A DNA stretch of 64,000 nt, from contig NZ_BCFL01000018.1 in assembly GCF_002217755.1 (NCBI RefSeq), positions 496,001-560,000 on the forward strand. Direction: 5' to 3'. The stretch is from Streptomyces hyaluromycini (GTDB taxonomy: Bacteria > Actinomycetota > Actinomycetes > Streptomycetales > Streptomycetaceae). Shown piece after piece: positions 1-8,265 of the stretch (the stretch's first letter is position 1; the number at the start of each line of letters is the position of its first letter). The translations under genes were made by a program, and so were the position numbers. The notes beneath the pieces are model-generated. The model searched no databases. It was not told the DNA's origin and was given only the letters and a program-made list of their open reading frames with translations.

Positions 1-904
1 CCGCCGGATCGCTCCGCTCCCCAGCGGTGGCGTCGTCGATGGCGGCGCGGATCCGGTGGTCGACGTGGAGGTTTGTGGTGAGGTGCTGGAAGTGCGCGGC
101 ACAGGCTGGGTGTCGGCGCAGCATGGCGGCGACGGAGCTTGCCGCGTCCTGTGTGAGTGTGGGGAGCCAGCGGGCTATGTGTTCTTGGGGTGCCCACTGG
201 TCCCGGTCAGCGTCCCATTCGAAGGCGCCGTTGCAGCATTCTTCCAGGAGGTCGAGTTCGCCGATGTCGGCTGCCCTCTGGGCAATGGTGACTAGCCACA
301 TGATCGTGTCGTTGACCTCGCCACGTTCGGGTGGGCGGTGGGCGCCCAGGAGCGCGGCCATCGCCCGGACGACTTCGACGGCCTGCTCGGGCATGGCCAG
401 GAGAGCGGGCATAAGGCTGTCGGCTGAGACGGTGACCACCGCGTCGCGGTAGAGCGCCGCGTCGTCGGTGTGTGCAGCGGCGAGAGTGATCAGATCGCGT
501 GCCGCTGTGGGTGACCCAGCCTTGAGGGCTTGTTGGAGCGTCTCGCTGCGGAGAATGGCTGGCTGTGGCGGGTCTTCTGTTTCCTGCGTGATGAGTCGCT
601 GGAACTCTTCGATGGAGGCGGGGCGTTCGGTGGGCTCCCATTGGGTTGCTGTACGAACGACCGTGCGCCAAGGGCCTTTCTTGGGAATCAGTGGGATGTT
701 GATCTGGGGCATGGTGCCGGTGATGGCCCAGCCGATGAGCTGGCCCAGGCTGTAGATGTCGGCGGCCTGGGTGGCGGCGTGGGCGTCTTGGGAGAGTTCG
801 GGGGCGGCGAAGCCGTCGGAGCCGAAGCGGGCACCGACGCGGGTGCGCTGGGCGTCGTTGGTCTGGCCGCGGGGCCGGCGTACGACGCCCCAGTCCGCCA
901 GCAC
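1..904 (-). pseudogene. Continuation of the kinase gene after the amber codon (partial)
   Basis: The reading frame of the upstream 903-codon gene stays open from 904 to the left edge of the window, about 301 codons with no further stop. It encodes what the truncated kinase lacks: VLADWGVVRRP (DWG in the DFG position, keeping the Mg-binding Asp), GFAAPELSQD (the APE motif), ADIYSLGQLIGWAITG (subdomain IX) and a C-lobe ending near ERPASIEEFQRL. About 190 residues without a recognised domain follow, including a run EEVNDTIMWLVTIAQRAADI-like helical stretch and ENNGAFEWD-like text near 190-300 that I can only call helical. No start codon with a ribosome binding site is visible just after the stop, so independent translation is not supported. 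The gene is cut by the window edge. Confidence 0.75.
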
Positions 905-907
905 CTA
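905..907 (-). other. In-frame amber (TAG) codon inside the kinase domain
   Basis: Plus-strand CTA reads TAG on the coding strand, between NILRLDGR and VLADWGVV. Conserved kinase sequence continues in the same frame on both sides with no length change. A single-base change of a Trp codon (TGG to TAG) is the simplest origin; a sequencing error is the alternative. Confidence 0.9.
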
Positions 908-3616
908 CCGGCCGTCGAGGCGGAGGATGTTGGCGGGCTTGATGTCCCGGTGCACCCAGCCGGCCTGGTGGGCTTTGGCCAGCACCGAGCAGAGGGCGTC
1001 CAGCAGGTTCTTGAGGGCTGCAGGTTCGGAGAGTTCCTGTCGGCAGTGCTCCGCTGTGGTCTGAGCATAGGGCATGACGAACCATCGGTGGTTCGGGTCG
1101 GCGTCGAGGACGGGCATCGCGTGGGGGTGCCCGTCAAGAAGGCGGCCGAGGGTGATTTCGCTCGCCATGCGGGAAGTCTTCCGCGGCGCCGGGTACTTGT
1201 CGCGCAGTTGCTTGAGAGCGACGATCGCCCCGGTCGGTTTGTGAGTGGCGCGGAAGACGTCGGCTTGTCCTCCGTGCGGGATGGGAAGGCGGTCGCAGGC
1301 GTAGTCCTTGCGCTCTCCGCGGGCGTGTTGGCGTACCAGGGGAGTGGCGTCGGCCGGCTCAGCCTTCGTCTGCGTCGGCTCGTCGGGCCGAGCCGCCGGC
1401 CGGGGATGGTCCGCTGGTTGTGGGGGTGTCCGGCGATGCTGCCGGGGGTCTGGCGGGAAGGAATTGCGTCGGCGTCCCCGGTAGACGGGGTAGCCGCTGA
1501 TGGTGTCGACTTGTACCAGGGCGTAACCGTCGCGGGCGAGAGCCTCGTTGAAGACCGCGAGCAGCTGCTGCACCTCGTCGGCGGCCGTGCGCACGGCCGG
1601 GTGGAGCATCTCGGCCAGGAACCGCAGCAGGGTGTCGTCCGGACCCTGCAGAAGGGCGAACCGAGCATCGTCGTAGACCCAGTCGTCCTCCCAGTCGTGG
1701 TTGTTGTAGCGGTGCTGGATGATGTCTCGCTCGGCGGTGGTGAAGCGTGTGTCGTTGCTAGGCATCGCCTGGAGGTCGTACATACGGGAAAGGAAGGCGA
1801 TCTCGTCGAGACCGCCGGGCCAGGCCGTGTGCTGCCAGCGCAGCAGGTCGAAGATGCGGCGGCGGGTGACCTCCGTGATGCGCGGCACTTGAGGCGGGCC
1901 GCCTGTCCTTGCAGCGTTCCGTGGTTGAGGAACTGGCAGGCCGGTGATGCGACCCTGACCGTCAACAGCCAGTCCGTCTTGATCAAGCCGCTGCGAGATG
2001 TCCTGCAGCCACCCTCCGTGCCAGCCTTCTCGCAGGCCAATGCGGATGATGTCCTCGAACACGCGTAGCGCCCGGGTGACGTGCCCGAAGTCGGTCCAGT
2101 CGACGGTGGCCGCATAGGACTCGAAGGACCTGCGGCGCACGCTGGTGTCGGTGTACCGCAACTCGTCCTCCGGGACGGGCGCGAAATTCTCGTTCTGCCA
2201 AGACTCTGCAACCTGACGCATCGTCATATTGGTGGCGAGGGCGCGGAACCTCGTGCGAGTGGCACGGCAGACCAGGTCTGCGCTGCCGGGCTCCCTCTGA
2301 GCCGCCGCAGTCTTCATCGGCATGCCGCTATGCCTTGGCAGACGCGGCCCGCCCGACGGGCCGACCTGTGCTGCAGGCTCACGCGCAGGTCGCTCGGCCA
2401 GGGCCTCGGCGGCCGTCGACCACGGCGGTATGACCTGCCGTGCGGATGGCGGGGGTGCCGTGTCGTGGCGTGACAGCAACTCTCCGCCCGCGTAGGCCGC
2501 CAGACGGAAGAACCGCCACCTGTCGTCGTCGCGCAGGCCCTCGTACGTGGTGAAGCGCAGCGCCGTTGCCTGGACGGACAAAAGCAGCTGTTCCATCCAC
2601 GGCTCCCGCCAGCTGTCCGGGACGACGTCGGCGCAGACGGCGTGCATACCGTCCAGAAGCTCTTTCACGAAGATAGGGAGATGTGCGCCCTGGGCGTCCT
2701 GAGGATTCACCAGGTAGGGCAGCAGTATGTGTTCCTGGTCCGAGGTGAGGAGGTGCATGGGTACCTGCTCGGCGAGGACCGACAGCATCAGCGTCGCTAT
2801 GTCCCGCGTGAGCGGGGCCGCCTCGGCGAAGTCGGCCAGGTCGATGAGCTGATAGGCATCAGAGCGCAGACTGCCTTCCTGAAAGGGCACTATGACGTTC
2901 TGAAGATGCAGGTTGGAATGGGCCAGACCGTGCACCACCTGGAACCGCGGGTCGGGCAACTGAGGGTTCGCCAAGGCCATGACCAGCGGGTTCGGTACGA
3001 CCACGCCGTCGACCTCGATCCACGCCGCCCGTGGCGCATCCAGCAGGAATGCGTCGACTCCCGCGGCGTACGCCCGTACCTCGCCGTCCTTCTCAAGTAA
3101 TTCGCCGAGTTCACCGCGCAAGAACCGGGAAACTGAGAGGTCCTCGACGCGCTGGTTTTCGATTCCCCTGTTCCAGTCCGTCACCAACCCCGTGACCACA
3201 GTGCGGAAGGTGGCGATCACCTCCCTCCAGTCCAGACGGGCCATCACCTTCACATCCCTCAGGCTGCCGCCTGCGGTGCTATGGAATGTCAACAGCCGCC
3301 CGTCACCCACAGGGCAGGGCTCGAAGACTTGCTTGGCCAGATGGCGCTGGGCGAAAGCCGGGGCGGTATGCCATGCACGCTCCTGGGAGGTATATCCCTC
3401 GCGCGGAATTGCCGGGCACACCTTCACCACGACGATTCCCGGCCCCGGGTTGACTATCACGGCCGCGAGCGCCGCGCCCGTGTAGTCCCTGCCCGACGAC
3501 TTCCAGCGAGGAATGACAGGCCTGACACTCACGCCCAGGAGGTTCGCCCACCGGACCAGAGCCCGTGCCACCTCCTCATCCCCCAGGCCCGTGGCCAGGT
3601 CGGCAAGGCCGCTCAT
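905..3616 (-). CDS. AbiJ_NTD3 / Ser-Thr kinase defence-type protein, interrupted by amber stop
   Basis: Predicted phage-defence-type signalling protein, 903 codons before an in-frame TAG. Start ATG at 3616 is chosen because GGGGGAGAG lies about 8 nt upstream; further upstream ATGs lack this. Residues 1-385 look phosphotransferase-like: HGLAHSNLHLQN (about 229-240) resembles the HGDxHxxN catalytic loop and LIDLADF (257-263) the metal-binding Asp. This part may match the ternary-complex-associated domains of conflict systems (memory-based, uncertain). Residues 450-570 carry SVRRRSFESY and VDWTDFGHVTRALRVFE. Residues 580-715 match AbiJ_NTD3 as I know it: GLDEIAFLSRMYDL, MPSNDTRF, IIQHRYNN, DWEDDWV, GPDDTLLRFLAEMLHP, ISGYPVY. 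Residues 770-903 begin a protein kinase: glycine loop near 780, VALK Lys802, HRDIKPAN at 889-896. Residue 173 is a TTA leucine codon. Translation would end just after the HRD motif, so the product would lack the DFG-equivalent and the C-lobe. Confidence 0.85.
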   Translation of the reverse strand: MSGLADLATGLGDEEVARALVRWANLLGVSVRPVIPRWKSSGRDYTGAALAAVIVNPGPGIVVVKVCPAIPREGYTSQERAWHTAPAFAQRHLAKQVFEPCPVGDGRLLTFHSTAGGSLRDVKVMARLDWREVIATFRTVVTGLVTDWNRGIENQRVEDLSVSRFLRGELGELLEKDGEVRAYAAGVDAFLLDAPRAAWIEVDGVVVPNPLVMALANPQLPDPRFQVVHGLAHSNLHLQNVIVPFQEGSLRSDAYQLIDLADFAEAAPLTRDIATLMLSVLAEQVPMHLLTSDQEHILLPYLVNPQDAQGAHLPIFVKELLDGMHAVCADVVPDSWREPWMEQLLLSVQATALRFTTYEGLRDDDRWRFFRLAAYAGGELLSRHDTAPPPSARQVIPPWSTAAEALAERPAREPAAQVGPSGGPRLPRHSGMPMKTAAAQREPGSADLVCRATRTRFRALATNMTMRQVAESWQNENFAPVPEDELRYTDTSVRRRSFESYAATVDWTDFGHVTRALRVFEDIIRIGLREGWHGGWLQDISQRLDQDGLAVDGQGRITGLPVPQPRNAARTGGPPQVPRITEVTRRRIFDLLRWQHTAWPGGLDEIAFLSRMYDLQAMPSNDTRFTTAERDIIQHRYNNHDWEDDWVYDDARFALLQGPDDTLLRFLAEMLHPAVRTAADEVQQLLAVFNEALARDGYALVQVDTISGYPVYRGRRRNSFPPDPRQHRRTPPQPADHPRPAARPDEPTQTKAEPADATPLVRQHARGERKDYACDRLPIPHGGQADVFRATHKPTGAIVALKQLRDKYPAPRKTSRMASEITLGRLLDGHPHAMPVLDADPNHRWFVMPYAQTTAEHCRQELSEPAALKNLLDALCSVLAKAHQAGWVHRDIKPANILRLDGR

Positions 3617-3856
3617 CGTCTCTCTCCCCCCGTGCGCAGGCGTCGGCAGACCAGACATGGCTCGCCAAGAGTCGGTTGGAGCCATTCTGGCACTGGCGAG
3701 GGCAGAGTCTGGTTAGTTGAGGCACACCACCAACAACCCAGCTCACGCCTCTGATCACCCTCCCGGAGCCACTCCATCCAACCCCTCAGCAAACCAGCAA
3801 CAGACCAGGTCAGCGACCACACCGCACACCGACAAGCCTCCCTTCGAGCGTCAGCC

Positions 3857-4273
3857 GTGACCGGCGAGAAGATCGCCAGGGACCGTGACCCCGCTCCTGA
3901 GAACAGCACCCCCGACGCAGCCGCCGACCTGTCCTGCAACGGGCTTGGGCCGATCACCGGAAGCCGCGTACGCATCGCCGGGCTCTTCGGCGGCGGTCTG
4001 CACACCACCAACGAAGACGGCTGGACCCTGGAAGTCGTCACCCCGGCCTGGCCGAACGAACGGGTCCTGCCGTCCCGCGACGGCGGGCTCCCCCACGCAG
4101 GTCCGCACGGAGAGGAGTGGTGGCACATCTTCCACTCGAACTACTCAACATTCCGTGCAGCCGGCTTCTCCCCCTCCGGCCGAACGATCGCCGTGGCGAC
4201 GAGCAGCGACCTCTCTCTGTGGACCCGTAGACCGAACACCAGGACCAGCCGCTTCAGTAGTAACGAGACCTGA
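3857..4273 (+). CDS. Conserved hypothetical protein
   Basis: A 138-aa product starting at GTG 3857. The N-terminal 35 residues look non-conserved, so the true start may be nearer codon 37. From there the protein reads RVRIAGLFGGGLHTTNEDGW, then EEWWHIFHSNYSTFRAAGFS and PSGRTIAVATSSDLSLWTR. The last part resembles one blade of a WD40/beta-propeller-type repeat. I recall similar short proteins in Streptomyces but know no function. It lies divergent from the kinase gene, about 240 bp away, and ends right where a second coding remnant begins in another frame. It could be cargo of the same accessory segment. Confidence 0.5.
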   Translation: MTGEKIARDRDPAPENSTPDAAADLSCNGLGPITGSRVRIAGLFGGGLHTTNEDGWTLEVVTPAWPNERVLPSRDGGLPHAGPHGEEWWHIFHSNYSTFRAAGFSPSGRTIAVATSSDLSLWTRRPNTRTSRFSSNET

Positions 4274-4334
4274 CCGCAAGGGCGGCAGCGGGAAGGGTAT
4301 GCGGATGCCGAAGGGCGGCGGGAAGGCCCGCTGA
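4272..4334 (+). pseudogene. Probable 3' terminal remnant of a DUF4191-type gene
   Basis: The frame reads DRKGGSGKGMRMPKGGGKAR then TGA. The KGMRMPKGG tail is like the extreme C-terminus I recall for the DUF4191 membrane protein that sits beside the RDD gene and glnA in other Streptomyces. Only about 20 codons are present, with no start or body of the gene in front. A perfect hairpin begins 20 bp after the stop, as expected of a genuine gene end. The assignment rests on memory of a short tail. Confidence 0.4.
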
Positions 4335-4353
4335 GCCCACGTACCCGGCTGCC

Positions 4354-4399
4354 ACGACGATGGGGGCGCTCGGATCACTCCGGGCGCCCCCATCGTCGT
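4354..4399. terminator. Very strong hairpin terminator
   Basis: Perfect 16-bp arms (4354-4369 and 4384-4399, ACGACGATGGGGGCGC and its complement). The stem can extend through a T-G pair and CGGA/TCCG to a 4-nt loop, about 21 bp in all. It follows the remnant gene end at 4334. Confidence 0.8.
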
Positions 4400-4733
4400 T
4401 CGTAGGGCTACCGCTTCCCTGCCGCCCTGTCCGGCCGGCCGGCGATCTGCGGCGCCCTCCCAGCGGAATCGCCTGCGTGGTGGCAGGGCGAGCTGCCGCA
4501 GTGTCCGGTTCGCACGCCGGCACGCGGCAACCAGCAGCAGACGGTCGCCCAACGGCAGGCTCCATGGCCGGCCCCTGCGAACAGGGCCTGCGCTCTCGCC
4601 TCGTAACGCGGTGACCAGCTTGCCGAACCGCCGTGGCCTCGGTTCACTCAATGATGTTGCCGCCCGGCCCGGGGGAAGCACGCCTGCGAGCTCGGGACGC
4701 GGTGGTTGCGCTCACGGCTGCCGCACCGTCGTA
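4400..4733. other. Intergenic stretch without recognised features
   Basis: Open frames here are antisense-type noise with no ribosome binding site or recognisable protein. I see no RNA gene and no further strong inverted repeat. Confidence 0.5.
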
Positions 4734-4785
4734 GTTTCTCGCGCCCACGCGGCGGAGACGCATATTGATAACGCCCCGCGCCCCT
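4734..4785 (+). repeat. Degenerate copy of the intergenic repeat (inverted relative to 14306-14368)
   Basis: GTTTCTC, then GCGCCCACGCGGCGGAG (4741-4757), then CCCCGCGCCCC (4774-4784). The 17-bp block is identical to the reverse complement of 14346-14362 and the flanking order is the same, so the two copies face each other across the pigment cluster. Confidence 0.65.
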
Positions 4786-4851
4786 GGATGACACGCCGCC
4801 GAACGGAGCATCCAGCCGTTTATCAGGTCATCTGCTCCTAACCTGCCAGAT

Positions 4852-5934
4852 GTGACAAAACGCCATATCGCATACCTCGCGTGCAGCGCCGCCCTGTGCG
4901 GCTCTCTCATCGGCGCCGCTCCGGCGACCGCCACGCACCGCGTTCTCCAGGTGCACCCCGGTGAGTCCATCCAGAAGGCGGTCGACGCCGCCGCGCCCGG
5001 CGACACGGTCCTCCTCGCGGCCGGCACCTACCGCGAGAGCGTCAAGGTGACCACGCCCGGCCTCACGCTGCGCGGCGTGGGCCCGGACACCGTGCTCAAG
5101 CCGGGCAAGAAGGTGAAGAGCACCGCGAAGAAGGCCGCCCAGAAGTCCTGCGCCGAGATGGGCAACGGCATCTGCGTGGTCGGCGCCAAGAAGAAGCCCG
5201 TCGAGGACGTGACGATCGCCCGCATGACCGTGACCGGGTTCTCCCGGATCGGCGTCATGGCCGTGGGCGCGGCCAACCTGCAGGTGCACGGCGTGGAAGC
5301 CGTGAAGAACGGGCAGTGGGGCCTCGCCGAGGAGCGCTCGGTACACAGCTCGTACCGGTACAACGTCGCCCGCAACAACGGCGACGCGGGCATCTTCCTC
5401 GCCAACTCCGTCACCACGGAGAAGGGTGCCGTCGACACCGGCGGCACGATCGTCGAGCACAACCGTCTGGAGGGCAACCGGATCGGCGTCACCGTCCGCC
5501 GGCTGCGCAACCTCACCGTCTCGGACAACACGGTGACCGGCAACTGCGCCGGCGTGTTCGTCGTCGGCGACGAGAACAAGCCGAAGGCCGGTCATCTGAC
5601 CGTCGCCGACAACAAGGTCGTGAAGAACAACAAGTACTGCAAGAAGACCGCGCGGCTGGCCTTCCTGAAGGGCTCCGGCATCGTCCTGACCGGCACCGAG
5701 AAGACCCTGGTCACCGGGAACACGGTCACCGGGAACTCCGGCAAGTCCCCGCTGTCGGGCGGTGTCGTGGTCTTCAAGAGCTTCGTGGGTGTCACCAGCG
5801 ACAAGAACCAGATCACCCACAACAAGCTGTCGGGCAACGCCCCCGCCGACCTGGTCAACCAGGAAGCCACCAAGCACGGCAACGCCTTCAAGCAGAACAC
5901 CTGCAAGAAGTCCAAGCCCGCGGGTCTGTGCTGA
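4852..5934 (+). CDS. Secreted right-handed beta-helix (NosD-like) protein
   Basis: A 360-aa exported protein. Residues 1-27 are a signal peptide (KRH, a hydrophobic stretch, cleavage near ATATH). The mature part opens with HPGESIQKAVDAAAPGDTV and LAAGTYRE, the usual entry to parallel beta-helix (CASH/NosD) domains. It continues with repeated Asn/Gly-rich coils such as NRLEGNRIGVTV, DNTVTGNCAGVFV and GNTVTGNSG. Such folds bind or cleave polysaccharide, but no catalytic Asp set can be named here, so a structural or carbohydrate-binding role at the cell or spore surface is as likely. The start is GTG 4852; there is no clear Shine-Dalgarno, so a leaderless transcript is possible. The O-methyltransferase gene follows 42 bp downstream. 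Confidence 0.8.
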   Translation: MTKRHIAYLACSAALCGSLIGAAPATATHRVLQVHPGESIQKAVDAAAPGDTVLLAAGTYRESVKVTTPGLTLRGVGPDTVLKPGKKVKSTAKKAAQKSCAEMGNGICVVGAKKKPVEDVTIARMTVTGFSRIGVMAVGAANLQVHGVEAVKNGQWGLAEERSVHSSYRYNVARNNGDAGIFLANSVTTEKGAVDTGGTIVEHNRLEGNRIGVTVRRLRNLTVSDNTVTGNCAGVFVVGDENKPKAGHLTVADNKVVKNNKYCKKTARLAFLKGSGIVLTGTEKTLVTGNTVTGNSGKSPLSGGVVVFKSFVGVTSDKNQITHNKLSGNAPADLVNQEATKHGNAFKQNTCKKSKPAGLC

Positions 5935-5976
5935 CCTGACGGCCGTACGACACCCCACAAGGAAGGAAGGCGGCAC

Positions 5977-7041
5977 ATGACCGCACCAGCACGCGACCTC
6001 CGGACGCCGGCCAAGGGGCCGGAGGAGGACGCTCCGCCGCCGTCGATGCGGCTGCGCGAGCTCGTGTTCGGGGCGGCCTGTGCCGCCGCCGTCCGCGCGG
6101 CCGCCCGGCTGCGCGTCGCCGACGCGCTCGGCGACGCCCCGATGACCGTGGAGACCCTGGCCTCCGCGGTGCGGACCGACCCGAAGCCGCTGCGCCGGCT
6201 GCTGCGCGCCCTGTCCTGCTACGGCGTCTTCGCCGAGCGGCCGGACGGGACGTTCGCCCACACCGAGACCTCCCGGCTGCTGCGCGAGGACGACCCGCAC
6301 AGCCTGCGCTACATCGCCCTGTGGTGCACCGAGCCGTGGACCTGGGACGCCTGGCCGATGCTCGACGAGGCCGTACGCAGCGGCCGCAACGTCGTCGAGG
6401 ACCTCTACGGCAAGGAGTTCTTCGTCTACCTGAACGAGGACGCGCCGGAGTCGGCCGACGTCTTCAACCGGGCGATGACCACCTCCAGCGAGCAGTCGGC
6501 CCGGGAGGTCGCCGCGCTGCTGGACCTGTCCGGCAGCCGGTCGGTCGCTGACCTCGGCGGCGGCCAGGGGCACGTGGTGGCCAGCCTGCTGGACAAGTAC
6601 CCGGCGATGAAGGGCTATCTGCTGGATCTGCCCAAGGTGGTGGAGAAGTGCCTGCCCCGGCTGCGCGAGGGCGGGGACCTCGCGGACCGGGCGCGGGTGG
6701 TGCCCGGTGACATCCGGGAGGCCGTGCCGGTCGACGCGGACGTCTACATCATCAAGAACATCCTGGAGTGGGACGACGACTCCACCGCGCGGCTGCTCGC
6801 CAACGTGGTCGCGGCGGGCGGTCCCGGGGCCCGGGTCGTGGTGATCGAGAACCTGGTCGACGACACCCCGTCGATGCGGTTCAGCACCGCGATGGACCTG
6901 CTGCTCCTGCTGAACGTCGGCGGGGCCAAGCACACCACCGACAGCATGGTGCGCCGGCTGACGGAGGCGGGTCTGAGCGTCGAGGACATCCGGCCGGTCA
7001 ACCCGTACCTGCACGCCTTCGAGTGCACGGTGCCCGCCTGA
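5977..7041 (+). CDS. SAM-dependent O-methyltransferase (plant-type fold, polyketide tailoring)
   Basis: A 354-aa methyltransferase of the family with an N-terminal winged-helix dimerisation domain (about 25-110, RVADALGDAPMTVETLA and LRRLLRAL) and a C-terminal AdoMet-binding domain. The SAM motif VADLGGGQGH lies at about 189-198, and EWDDDSTARLLANV fits the catalytic region. The start ATG follows GGAAGGAAGG. This family methylates phenolic hydroxyls of aromatic polyketides. It is convergent with the adjacent minus-strand pigment operon and separated from it by a hairpin, so it would be transcribed separately, perhaps with the beta-helix gene. Modification of the spore-pigment polyketide is the natural guess; the classical eight-gene whiE set of S. 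coelicolor, as I remember it, has no such gene. Confidence 0.85.
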   Translation: MTAPARDLRTPAKGPEEDAPPPSMRLRELVFGAACAAAVRAAARLRVADALGDAPMTVETLASAVRTDPKPLRRLLRALSCYGVFAERPDGTFAHTETSRLLREDDPHSLRYIALWCTEPWTWDAWPMLDEAVRSGRNVVEDLYGKEFFVYLNEDAPESADVFNRAMTTSSEQSAREVAALLDLSGSRSVADLGGGQGHVVASLLDKYPAMKGYLLDLPKVVEKCLPRLREGGDLADRARVVPGDIREAVPVDADVYIIKNILEWDDDSTARLLANVVAAGGPGARVVVIENLVDDTPSMRFSTAMDLLLLLNVGGAKHTTDSMVRRLTEAGLSVEDIRPVNPYLHAFECTVPA

Positions 7042-7079
7042 GACGCGGGCCCGGCATGCGCCGGTGCCGGGCCCGCGTC
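7042..7079. terminator. Bidirectional hairpin between convergent genes
   Basis: Perfect 14-bp arms GACGCGGGCCCGGC (7042-7055) and its complement (7066-7079) with a 10-nt loop, starting directly after the methyltransferase stop. It is placed to end both that transcript and the minus-strand whiE-like operon. Confidence 0.75.
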
Positions 7080-7121
7080 GTGCGCGGGTCCGGCACCGTT
7101 GGCGTACGGCGGTACGCGGGG

Positions 7122-7454
7122 TCACGCGCCGCCGTCGCGCTCCCAGAGGTAGAAGCGCTGGGCCATCGCGTCCTTCGGGGAGCGCCAGGTCTCCGGGTCG
7201 TACGCGCTGACGTACGCCTGGAGACGGTCGCTGACGTCCCTGAACTCGGGGTGCGAGGTGACCTTGGCGATGGCCGGTCCCGGCTCGCGCTCGGACTCGA
7301 TGAGGTGCATGTACACATCACCGAACTGGAAGAGGCTGCGCCGGGTGACCCCGACGAGGTGCGGCAGTTCTCCCCGGTCGGAGTCCGCGAACACCTTCGC
7401 GATGTCGGGGGCGGAGCCCGGTGCCATACGGGCGACGATCAGGGCCTGGTGCAC
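7122..7454 (-). CDS. whiE-ORFVII: TcmI-type polyketide cyclase
   Basis: A 110-aa protein of the TcmI cyclase family, a small dimeric alpha+beta barrel. Matching text includes HQALIVARMAPG at the N-terminus, FADSDRGELPHLVG, RRSLFQFGDVYMHLIE and SHPEFRDVSDRLQAYV. These proteins direct late ring closure of an aromatic polyketide chain. The start is GTG at 7454 behind GGAGAG. It is the last gene of the minus-strand operon, 34 bp after the aromatase, in the position of whiE ORFVII. Confidence 0.9.
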   Translation of the reverse strand: MHQALIVARMAPGSAPDIAKVFADSDRGELPHLVGVTRRSLFQFGDVYMHLIESEREPGPAIAKVTSHPEFRDVSDRLQAYVSAYDPETWRSPKDAMAQRFYLWERDGGA

Positions 7455-7488
7455 GTGTCTCTCCGTTCCTGTCTTCCTGACGGCCGGC

Positions 7489-8221
<733 letters not shown>

Positions 8222-8265
8222 AGGAACTCCTTCTGCTTAGCTGCTGGGCAGCTGGTGTGTTCGAC

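Noticed and set aside
530..2068. 512-codon plus-strand frame opposite the kinase gene
   Set aside because: The minus-strand frame has kinase and AbiJ motifs; the plus frame has none and no ribosome binding site.
688..2211. Alternative minus-strand frame that could by-pass the amber codon through a frameshift
   Set aside because: Conserved kinase motifs continue in the original frame on both sides of the TAG, so a frameshift is not needed and would destroy them.
4145..4681. Minus-strand open frames of 100-178 codons near the 4354 hairpin
   Set aside because: They read across the palindrome, lack a ribosome binding site and show no protein family; high GC explains them.
4828..7125. 765-codon open frame on the minus strand opposite the beta-helix and methyltransferase genes
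   Set aside because: Antisense shadow with low-complexity composition; both plus-strand genes have recognisable folds and starts.
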